Source: Schistocephalus solidus
Taxonomy: Eukaryota; Platyhelminthes; Cestoda; Diphyllobothriidea; Diphyllobothriidae
Reading direction: 5' to 3'
DNA: 64,000 nucleotides
NCBI GenBank assembly: GCA_017591395.1
Contig: WEDG01000465.1
Coordinates: 100,522 to 164,521 of the forward strand
Position 1 is the first letter of the stretch, and each line of letters starts with the position of its first letter. Made by a program: the position numbers and the translations under genes. Shown here one piece after another: positions 57,201-64,000 of this stretch. The notes below the pieces were generated by a model. It worked only from the letters and a program-made list of their open reading frames with translations. It was not told where the DNA came from and made no database searches.

Positions 57201-58300
57201 AAAGAAGGCTATATTGTGGCATTTGAAAGATAGGGGGTGACATAGAAATGAGATTGTGAGGGAAATTAGCATAAATTGGAGGAAAACGTGTATTTGAAAA
57301 AGGAATAAATGATTTTGAAAAACTGGTAACATAATTAGAAGCATTAATTATTTGGGGATTTCGGCCACCTTTTGGGTTGGGACGGATGCTAACATTAGCG
57401 TTCGCAGCTGTTGTTGATGCTGAGGGGTAAGCAGGTTTCTCATTGGTAATGACATTACTGATTTTAATGCCTGGATTAGCCAAGGATTCAGATTTAATAG
57501 GAGCTTTCTTAGGTTTAGTAGATTTGGCAGCTATAGCAGGCATGGTTTGATTGGGATGAGGAAGAATTTGCTTTGACATAATTTAACTAAAAACAGGAAC
57601 AAGGTTAACGGGTGAAGATTCAGCTGTAATCGAAATTCTTGTAGATCCGGAGGGCCGTGGGCTTGCATTAGCTACAGGACAAACCTCTGAGATAACTTTT
57701 GATATTGAAGGTGTAGACGAAGGCTTCTTGTTTGCTAATGAGGGCGAAACCCGACGTTCCATTGGGGTTTTATCCCTACAGATAAAACAACTTGTTTTTT
57801 TCAAATATTGAGCTGAGTGCTCATGCTTAGAGAAAATAAGGTCAACTTCAATCGCTGAAAAAGGTTTGACCAGAACTGGCGGGTTTTTGCTACGGGAAGA
57901 CAACCTTTTAGCTTCAGCGACTTTAAAAGTTAAAAGCCGCATGAGTAAAAGGAAATGAAATGCAACGTCCAGGGGATTTTACTCTTGGGGACGTTTTTTA
58001 AAAAGAAAATGAAACTTCTCTTATGTCGGTCAATTGACTCGGTACTGACCATGTTTATAAAAGGCTCTAGTTTCACGCATTGTTGAGAAGTGAGTGAAGA
58101 CAAATTTCCCCTCATAAAAATGGTACCAAGGATCGTGAAGAGAACCATATTTAGACATAAAAGGTATTAAAGTTTTTCCAGGGCGTCAAGGTCTAATTTC
58201 TTCATGCTTAAGGAGGGTTGCTTTAGTGGAAGTTTTACGCGAACTGGATGTTTGCGTCTAAGCACTGACTGGGGCTTCATATTGATTTTAAAATATAAAT
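54240..58300 (-). pseudogene. Family A2 non-LTR retrotransposon, nearly full length, decayed
   Basis: The minus strand contains both ORFs. ORF1 (about 58,290-57,040) starts NMKPQSVLRRKHPVRVKLPL and has a Cys-containing segment KKTSCFICRDKTP and a Pro/Ser/Lys-rich tail. ORF2 (about 56,970-54,365) has the endonuclease: VAFELDPDVLCITESWAHCL with the TES catalytic Glu, then IIVGDFNLPDIDWQAN and DLFTSDHAIIHSCF with the SDH box intact. The RT reads YFDLSKAFDKVPHKRLLAKL, then SGVLQGTVLGALCC and QSFIYADDLKCVFS, ending LWVRRLEAGFCLLFRLNKSS. The catalytic residues are largely preserved and only about eight frame breaks separate the pieces, so it is fairly young. Its last 90 codons and 3' UTR are missing at 54,240. 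Confidence 0.88.
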
Positions 58301-58774
58301 ATTTTTCAAATCGATTAAACGAAAGGAAAATTGTCACTAGTGACGTTTTGCGGAATAAAAGATGTAATATTTGAAATATGTATTTTAAGAAAGGCACTGC
58401 AAGCAAATATCTGCTAGGTAACGAGTTTAAACTGAAAATAGAATTAGCGAAGTGGCTATGCAGGAGAAAAAATTATATCAACTGGTATTCCAGTTACTGC
58501 AACTTATTCTTCGCTGGAAATAAGGTAAACTTACAAAATTTCAACTTTATTTCTAGAATTAACCTTTATATTCCGTCCTTTTGACGTAAATCCGCGAGAA
58601 CTTAAATGAGTCTATGTAGGGTGAAAACGTTTAAAAACTTTATATCTTACTCTTTTGCAATTGCAATAACTGCAAATGTGTGCAGCTGATAATGAGGTAA
58701 AAATACAATAAATTGTCAATAATTAAGCAAATATTTTCAACAGGAAACGAAGAAATCGGTTTAAATTCGAGAAT

Positions 58775-58924
58775 TCACTTATCTTCAAATTTGAACCAAC
58801 CGCCTTCGACCTTGACTCCACGATGATGGTAAGTATTCAAAGAAACGAGAGCATTATTGACTGTGTACGTCCAAATGACTTCCGTCATTTGAATGACTGG
58901 TTGTATAAGGGGACAAAATGGTTC
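58775..58924 (-). CDS. Unidentified gene, C-terminal exon
   Basis: A 50-codon open stretch starting after acceptor CCCCTAG and ending in TGA. It encodes EPFCPLIQPVIQMTEVIWTY, then TVNNALVSLNTYHHRGVKVE and GGWFKFEDK. I do not recognise the family. The sequence looks like a folded protein end: alternating hydrophobics, then a conserved-looking G-rich aromatic tail (GGWFKFE). It is too short to be picked up as a long frame. It is grouped with the exons at 59.8-60.8 kb only because they share strand and spacing. The intervening 58,969-59,520 holds retroelement scraps, as an intron would. Confidence 0.5.
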   Translation of the reverse strand, partial: EPFCPLIQPVIQMTEVIWTYTVNNALVSLNTYHHRGVKVEGGWFKFEDK

Positions 58925-58968
58925 CTAGGGGACTCGAGGTAGAGAAAAAATATTTTCAAGCGGGTCAC

Positions 58969-59260
58969 TTAAATTCCCGATGGTCCCTTCTCTGCGTTAT
59001 GGATAAAGCTGCTTGGAAAATATGAGGAAAATAAAAGGTTAATATAATCAGTGATAAGATAAATGTGTAGTCTTCGATTCAATTCCGATAGACTAGTTAA
59101 CGACTTAATTTTAATTGGGAAAATATCCCAACGAAAGTCATACCCAGAAGCAAAGAAAAGAGAGCGTTTACATGTGGAGGATGCATGAGGAGGTATATAC
59201 GTCATTAAATGCTTCCTTATAAGTCGTGTCATAACCCTGCACAAAATGCAGGTTAAATTA
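58969..59260 (-). mobile_element. Family A2 non-LTR retrotransposon, 3' coding end
   Basis: The minus strand reads CKRSLFFASGYDFRWDIFPI, then KIKSLTSLSELNRRLHIYLI, ending HNAEKGPSGI. The ending equals A1's DFEKGPPGI and supplies the C-terminus that the 54.2-58.3 kb A2 copy has lost. Nucleotides ATAAATGTGTAGTCTTCGAT match 54,255-54,275 closely. Confidence 0.75.
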
Positions 59261-59280
59261 ACAAGGCGTTAGTTTTAAAA

Positions 59281-59520
59281 TTACACCCTGAAGCTTTCAT
59301 TGTAGATTTGGAAGATAAAGGCAATTTTCCATTTCTCCCGCAATTCGCCCTTTTCCATGGAGTTCGGAAGTATGATCAACGCCGTTTTGCCCAGTATGTC
59401 AGCCAATTTTCGAGGAAAGCGTTCATGAATTGAATCTGTGCCAGATAATTTGCCGGCCTTCATTTGGAGTAATTCTGTCCGTATACATCTAGGGAAAGGA
59501 AAACATAAATTCTTCCGCAA
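59281..59520 (-). pseudogene. Non-LTR reverse transcriptase fragment, unassigned family
   Basis: RTELLQMKAGKLSGTDSIHE, RFPRKLADILGKTALIILPN and LREKWKIAFIFQIYN match the RT N-terminal pattern of K-x2-K-x-GxDxIHPR, LK-x-LAD and WK-x-A-x-V-x-PI-x-K. The fragment is about 80 codons and belongs to none of the local families with confidence. Confidence 0.7.
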
Positions 59521-59834
59521 ACCTTACCGGGATTTTATTGCGCTGAATGGGGAATGGATGAAAATTTGTGTACTGTGTGAATATCGATGGAAAGGGACTA
59601 GATGAGCCTGATAGTTTATTCTAGTCATCCGTATAAAATAGTTCGTTTATGGACCTCAGCGGTGGAATCAATTTAAAATTTCTTTTGTATTTACGTGTTT
59701 AACCACTTAGAATTTGGGATGTTATAAAGCATTTTTCAGTACACTAAGCTTATAGTTTCTTCAACGTCCGTTAACTTAAAGTTCGCGGACGTCCCATTGT
59801 CGTTTTTATTACTGCAAGTGTTCGATACTTCCAG

Positions 59835-60066
59835 TTATTCCAACCCGTTTCCATATCTTGTTTCTTCTTTTAAAGAAGACCTGGAGCTCACAGTTGCTTT
59901 GCAGAGTATGGTTGCTTCTTTTCTTTCGTCCGCATGGAAGATATTTAATAATGATTCGTTTGACCAACAAACTGAATTTATTCCAGTATTTGCTATCTCT
60001 TGCCCGTATTTTGGATGTCCCCGGTATTGCGGAAACTTGCATTCATGTAGTGGGGAATGGAAACTT
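59835..60066 (-). CDS. Unidentified gene, candidate exon
   Basis: The open frame after acceptor CTTTTAG reads SFHSPLHECKFPQYRGHPKY, then GQEIANTGINSVCWSNESLL, NIFHADERKEATILCKATVS and SSRSSLKEETRYGNGLE to TAA. The protein has normal composition but no motif I recognise. Two other minus frames and one plus frame are also open here, so the choice of frame is uncertain. Its phase does not join the exon at 60,136 as written. Confidence 0.3.
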
Positions 60067-60135
60067 CTAAAAGTTTGTTTCCAATTATCTAGGTGGTTTG
60101 AGCTAGGAGATCAGAATAAACTGATAAAACCTTAC

Positions 60136-60536
60136 ATTAGGATCCTTTTCACTCATCAGCGAGAGCTCGTGTAGATCCTGCACACTGTCTTCATCTGGGA
60201 TGAGCTTAATGTCTAGAAAATATAAATGCAGTCCTGCCATAACAACTGTTCCGAATATAACATTCTGGTAGTGGGGTTTTCCATTAATATATCAAGCAAA
60301 TGATGACTGGTTGGATTCGATAGAACCAAAATGGTCCAAGTTCACCTCGTTATATTGGGGCATTAGCTTGCAATGGAAAGGTCAGCCTTGATAAAACTGC
60401 TACTCTCTAGTTCCGTTGACAGATGAACACTATGCTCAGCAATCTGGTCGGTGATATAGGGTAAAATTGCAAATGCCAATGGCTGGTCATCCTCAAGGGA
60501 GTCGATTCGATATAAACATTCAACTTCTGTTGTCAT
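60136..60536 (-). pseudogene. Unidentified gene, exon with frame slip and in-frame TGA
   Basis: From 60,536 the minus strand reads MTTEVECLYRIDSLEDDQPL, AFAILPYITDQIAEHSVHLS and TELESSSFIKADLSIAS, then TAA. One base out of frame the protein resumes LMPQYNEVNLDHFGSIESNQ and SSFA, meets TGA at 60,292-60,294, then continues YINGKPHYQNVIFGTVVMAG, LHLYFLDIKLIPDEDSVQDL and HELSLMSEKDPN, up to a good donor GTAAGG. The whole reads like one conserved polypeptide broken once by a missing base and once by a CGA-to-TGA type change. The family is not recognised. The stretch NVIFGTVVMAGLHLYFL could be a buried strand pair or a membrane segment. Confidence 0.45.
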
Positions 60537-60653
60537 TCAGTGTGGTTCCGAGCCTGCAGTTATATCACAGCCAAGTTAAATAGCGATCTCTTCTTTTTGG
60601 CTTTTCCTGTCTCATAAGGACTCAATAAACTCTGTGGGTTACTTTATGCTCAC

Positions 60654-60837
60654 CAATAGCTTCAAGACACTATGGTTCTGTCGGAGCGATAACAGCTGGT
60701 GTGGGTTCGTCACCAATAGTCCTGAGTTTGTTCATGATTTGAGCAGACTCTGTAAAAATATTTCCCGGAACTGTTCTAGGGAAGTGGTAACGGCTTTCAA
60801 ATTGTCCAAGTTGGAGAACAAATAATATCCGTGGTTC
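60654..60837 (-). pseudogene. Unidentified gene, upstream exon with in-frame TGA
   Basis: It lies between acceptor GTGCATAG and donor GTGAGC. The minus frame reads NHGYYLFSNLDNLKAVTTSL, then EQFREIFLQSLLKS, TGA, and TNSGLLVTNPHQLLSLRQNH and SVLKLL. The helical pattern (SLEQFREIFLQSLLK) supports real coding. The plus strand is also open across this stretch (VTNSPEFVHDLSRLCKNI), so strand choice is an inference from splice sites and from the neighbouring exons. Confidence 0.4.
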
Positions 60838-60869
60838 CTATGCACATGACCTAAGTATGATCAGGGCTT

Positions 60870-62272
60870 GCCCCCAACAACAATACGGACACTAAAGTTG
60901 GTGCTGTCTAATGTACAGAGTCTGTTAGATCCTCGTCGGTACCACGTATTATGCACGATTCCCGAAGGGTATATTCTTGACTTCCATGATAGATCGCAAA
61001 AACGATTTATGGCGAGTATTTACCGCAATATGAGCAAAAATAATGATGGCGCTACGTCCACAAAGCTCGGTTTAGCCGTTAAACAGTCTCCAGAAAGGAA
61101 AGAGGGCAACTGGCAGGGATCCCAGAAAATGAAGAAACGAGTTTCGGAAGACAAAGGTAATATGTCATCCAAAAATGTTAGTTCCAGAAGCCCAGCGTCG
61201 GACAAAAATCACTCTCATGTTGAAGTGCCAGCATCCACGAGTAACGCAACCTCTGTGAACTCCCACCCTAACGTGGGCGGGCAAATAAGGACCTCGCCCA
61301 TAAACCGTTAGTGAAATATCGTAAAACGGGGTGTCCTAGAATCCACGTCCTGCAATCCGAAGGAAAGAGTGACACACGATCTAGATTTTATTCATGAATA
61401 TGTCAGTGCAGTCATGAAGAAAGTGGAAATGTACACCACGCAAAATGCTTTCCGGCTAGGCAAAGCAGACCCCAGCCACGACATGAAACTATCACCAAGG
61501 CCACTAAAAAATTATTTTAGACAACGAAACCCAGGCAGCACTACTGTTAGAAGGAAGAATGACCTTACGGGGATCGCACAAACAAGTGTTTTTTTTTCAG
61601 CCGGACTACGAGCCGAGGGAGCGGCTGAAAATGAGGGAACTACGGAGAGAATTGGCAGAGGAAAGAAACGGTTGAAAATCAAAGACGGTCAAATAGTCCA
61701 GATAAATTTGTCCTTCCTGTGGCCAAAACCTGTAACATTGAAGGCTGGGTCTCCCCGACGAATCGAGCATTGAAAGTCATCTCCGCAAATGTACAAAGCC
61801 TGTTCAACAAGCGGGACGACCTTAGAAACGTAGTGGATGAAATTAAACCAGACTTTATGGCTTTCACTGAAACGTGGCTCACTGCAGACATTAATGATTC
61901 TGAAATATCACTCAGAGGATAGCAGCACTTCAGGAGAGATAAACCAAGTCGAGGACGAGGAGTCATAGTTTATGTCACTCGCAAGCTGACCGCTATTGCT
62001 GACATACACATTCCATTACACCATGTGGAAGTCTTACGCATTACTATATCTGCTAAGTGTTCCAGAACACTGACGATATCGGTTGTGTACCGTTCGCTCT
62101 ATCAGACTTCTGATCAGGATCTTATTCTCATAACGGAACTCTACAAAGCCAGCGAGAAGAAAGATGTCTTCATTGTTGGGAATTTTAACGCTCCTGGTAT
62201 TGACTGGAAAACATAGACTGCACAGGGAATGCCAGATAATTTCAACCACAAACTATTACAATGAGCAACAGA
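60870..62272 (+). pseudogene. Family C non-LTR retrotransposon, 5' half, decayed
   Basis: An endonuclease-start scrap (TLKLVLSNVQSLL) at 60,880 precedes an ORF1-like Ser/Lys-rich region, then QNAFRLGKADPSHDMK (cf. the AFRLVK segment at 34.9 kb). Next comes REL-rich charged sequence ending IKDGQIVQINLSFLWPKPVT. The endonuclease follows: LKVISANVQSLFNKRDDLRN, IKPDFMAFTETWLTADI, GRGVIVYVTRKLTAIADI and VFIVGNFNAPGIDWKT, where GNFN replaces the usual GDFN. It stops at about 62,272, fused to a reverse family B element. Confidence 0.8.
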
Positions 62273-62274
62273 CA

Positions 62275-63352
62275 AACTTCTCCATTCAGTGTTATGGATC
62301 TGGTATTCTGCACAGCAGGTATGTCGGTGAGCGGCTGTTCGCTGTCGACTGAGAAATAAGCCGATTGAGGTTTACAGAGCCAGCAATATTGCCCTCAGCA
62401 AGAAGTCTAGTACAGGATTCAGAGTCCATGAACGCCATCAGAACCGAAGAGAGCTTCCACAGAGTCAGCAGCCAAAAGTTTTGGAAGGTGTCTTGAATGT
62501 AGAAAACTAGTGACAGCTCGCGTAAACAAGGGATAGCTTTGCGAAATTTTGATACTTCTGGGTAGGTTATTCCAGATTGCATAAGCGTTTACCGAAAAGC
62601 TCTGTCCGTATCTAACTGTGCGTGCCAAAAAATAAATAAAATACATCTCGATGACTGGTGCGCCGAGAGTGGTCGAGGTGCCTCAGAGATGTAAGGGGGT
62701 TAAATGTACGACTGTCTAGTAGTTTAAACAGTAAAAATAGTCCCTTCTGTAATCTGCGAAGCCACAGTGGGTCAAGGCTTGTAAGCTCACAGCATTGTTG
62801 GTAGGACAGGTTTCGGTGTTCTGAATAGAAAACTCATTTTGTAAAGAAGTGCTGGACTGATTCTATCTTCTTTCGTTCACTAGCGTGCAGAAGGCTTAAT
62901 AGAAACGAGCAGTATTCCAGACTAGGCCTGACATACATTTATAGAGGCTGATTCTAATGTTGACGGTTTTAAAATTTCTGAGAATAAACCAATTAGTTTG
63001 GCGTGCTTTCGAGACAATCAGGGCGCAGTGCTCTGACAGATTAAGACTACTAGAATATGCTATGCCCAGATCCTTTATAACTCCGGGCACATTTAGATCG
63101 TGACCGTTTATGCTTAGGTGAGGCTGATGGTTGTCGCCAATAAACATAACGGAGCCTTTTTTCCAAGAAAGTGAGAGGTGCCATGTGCGACACCACTGAG
63201 CGAAGGCCTGAAGATCCTTTTTTAAGAGCTCAAGCACGATGTTGCGATCAACTGGTTTATATCGATAGGCAACTTTTAAATCGTCAGCGTACATAAAGGG
63301 CCTACCATACTGAAAACAATCAAGAACGTCGTTTACAAAGAGGCAAAATAGA
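62275..63352 (-). pseudogene. Family B non-LTR retrotransposon, truncated at both ends
   Basis: The minus strand reads FVNDVLDCFQYGRPF, then MYADDLKVAYRYKPVDRNIV, LELLKKDLQAFAQWCRTWHL and SLSWKKGSVMFIGDNHQPHL. It continues GVIKDLGIAYSSSLNLSEHC and the C-terminus VNAYAIWNNLPRSIKISQSY with HSRHLPKLLAADSVEALFGS. The YADD box is intact. The final 200 bases present in the other B copies are missing at 62,275. The 5' end is truncated at 63,352, where an A1 copy begins on the other strand. Confidence 0.87.
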
Positions 63353-63354
63353 AG

Positions 63355-64000
63355 CGGAAAAGAACAGAGAGTTTTTATTTGATGACAATTTTCTTTTCCT
63401 TCATCCAGTATCTCTTAAAAAAATAGATGCCAGTTAGCAAACATTAAATTTATGTGGGTGAGAAGACTCAAAGCCGGTCTCTGCTTCCTGTTTCGCGCTA
63501 ACTCTAGTCCAAATCTCCGACGAATTAACGCTCTCACTCTGGTAGATTGACCTTATGCCACTCGTAATTCTCTTAAGATCATTTCACCACACCTTAGCTT
63601 CAAAACTAAGCGTTCTCCATTTTTTTGCATCCTTATATGCCTTCATCTGGAATAATCTTCCATTAGAAATCAGTTTTTGACTAAATCAGCAACTTTCCAA
63701 ACCAAATTATGCAAATTTTTAACTTCGGAAGAACTAAGGTCCTTATTGTCTGTTTCCTTCGCACACTTGCAACTGTTGGATTTTAAAAAGAGTCCTCCTG
63801 TATTTGAGGCAGTTCCCTTGATATTAATAAACTTTGGTATCTGAATATGTTTCCATCATCATCTGCAGAATTAATCTTCGCATTCACTTTTTGTCCCCTC
63901 CTTTTCAAGTAGCATCGCCAACTCTTGACGACCTTATGGACAAAGGCCACAGAAAAAGGGTCACGCAGTAGATGTTGTATTTTTGACTTCCAGAATGCCT
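63355..64000 (+). mobile_element. Family A1 non-LTR retrotransposon, 5'-truncated, runs off the window
   Basis: Frame-broken but recognisable A1 C-terminus: VRRLKAGLCFLFRANSSPNL, INALTLVD, then a stop, and FASLYAFIWNNLPLEIS. The 3' UTR follows with TCATCATCTGCAGAATTAAT (one 48-base unit) and CCTTTTCAAGTAGCATCGCC. It is more diverged than the copies at 46.7 and 53.3 kb. Confidence 0.82.

Noticed and set aside
58743..58829. Possible plus-strand exon between a TTTTCAACAG acceptor and a GTAAGT donor
   Set aside because: The minus-strand reading (ending GGWFKFEDK) is longer, bracketed by its own acceptor and stop, and has a far more protein-like sequence.
59797..60174. 125-codon plus-strand frame MSFLLLQVFDTSSYS...
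   Set aside because: The minus strand over the same bases has splice-bracketed, more protein-like frames consistent with the neighbouring exons, although this region is ambiguous.
60136..60837. Recoding of TGA as Trp (flatworm mitochondrial code)
   Set aside because: The region has spliceosomal introns and adjoins nuclear retroelements; CGA-to-TGA change or assembly error is simpler.
1..64000. CRISPR arrays, bacterial operons, phage or plasmid genes
   Set aside because: No regularly spaced direct repeats with unique spacers and no prokaryotic gene organisation; spliced genes and flatworm retroelements show a eukaryotic nuclear origin.

Overview
The window is nuclear DNA of an animal with large introns and dense repeats, almost certainly a flatworm. 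The repeat families (a Penelope-like element with a GIY-YIG nuclease, RTE- and CR1-type non-LTR retrotransposons, retroelement-borne C2H2 zinc fingers, and a dispersed SINE-like unit) are ones I associate from memory with diphyllobothriidean tapeworms such as Spirometra, Dibothriocephalus and Schistocephalus. That assignment is inference. There are no bacterial operons, CRISPR arrays or phage genes. Most long open frames are shadows of microsatellites or decayed transposons.

Layout. (1) 1-22.3 kb, minus strand: a split gene whose exons give, in order, SH3, second SH2, PH and part of a C2 domain. This is the domain order of the Ras GTPase-activating protein RASA1 (p120 RasGAP). The catalytic GAP domain should lie off the left edge; the first SH2 was not found. 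Its introns (up to about 6.6 kb) hold two Penelope-like remnants, an RTE reverse transcriptase, a zinc-finger retroelement tail, many SINE-like copies and a 5S-rRNA-like scrap. (2) 22.4-33.7 kb: microsatellites ((AGT)n, (GGAA)n, (GA)n), SINE-like copies and no gene I can name. (3) 33.7-36.4 kb: two decayed non-LTR elements. (4) 37.0-42.1 kb, minus strand: IFT52, an intraflagellar transport complex B protein, in nine recognisable exons. The 5' exons are intact and separated by introns of only 28, 34 and 37 bases. The two broken exons near the 3' end carry single-base frame breaks. (5) 42.4-58.3 kb: a pile-up of non-LTR retrotransposons, here named A1, A2, B, C, D and E, nested and abutted in several orientations. 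It includes an A1 inserted into another A1 in inverted orientation and a nearly full-length A2. (6) 58.7-60.85 kb, minus strand: conserved-looking exons of an unidentified protein with in-frame stops and frame slips. (7) 60.9-64 kb: C, B and A1 fragments.

The two recognised genes act separately: RASA1 turns off Ras signalling downstream of tyrosine-phosphorylated receptors, and IFT52 scaffolds the IFT-B train that builds cilia. Most other recognisable content is selfish DNA. The best leads are the ultra-short IFT52 introns, the broken 3' part of IFT52, the unidentified minus-strand gene at 58.8-60.8 kb, and the recurrent junctions between different retroelement families. Exon borders were set by hand from GT/AG signals, reading phase and remembered homologues; no alignment was run.
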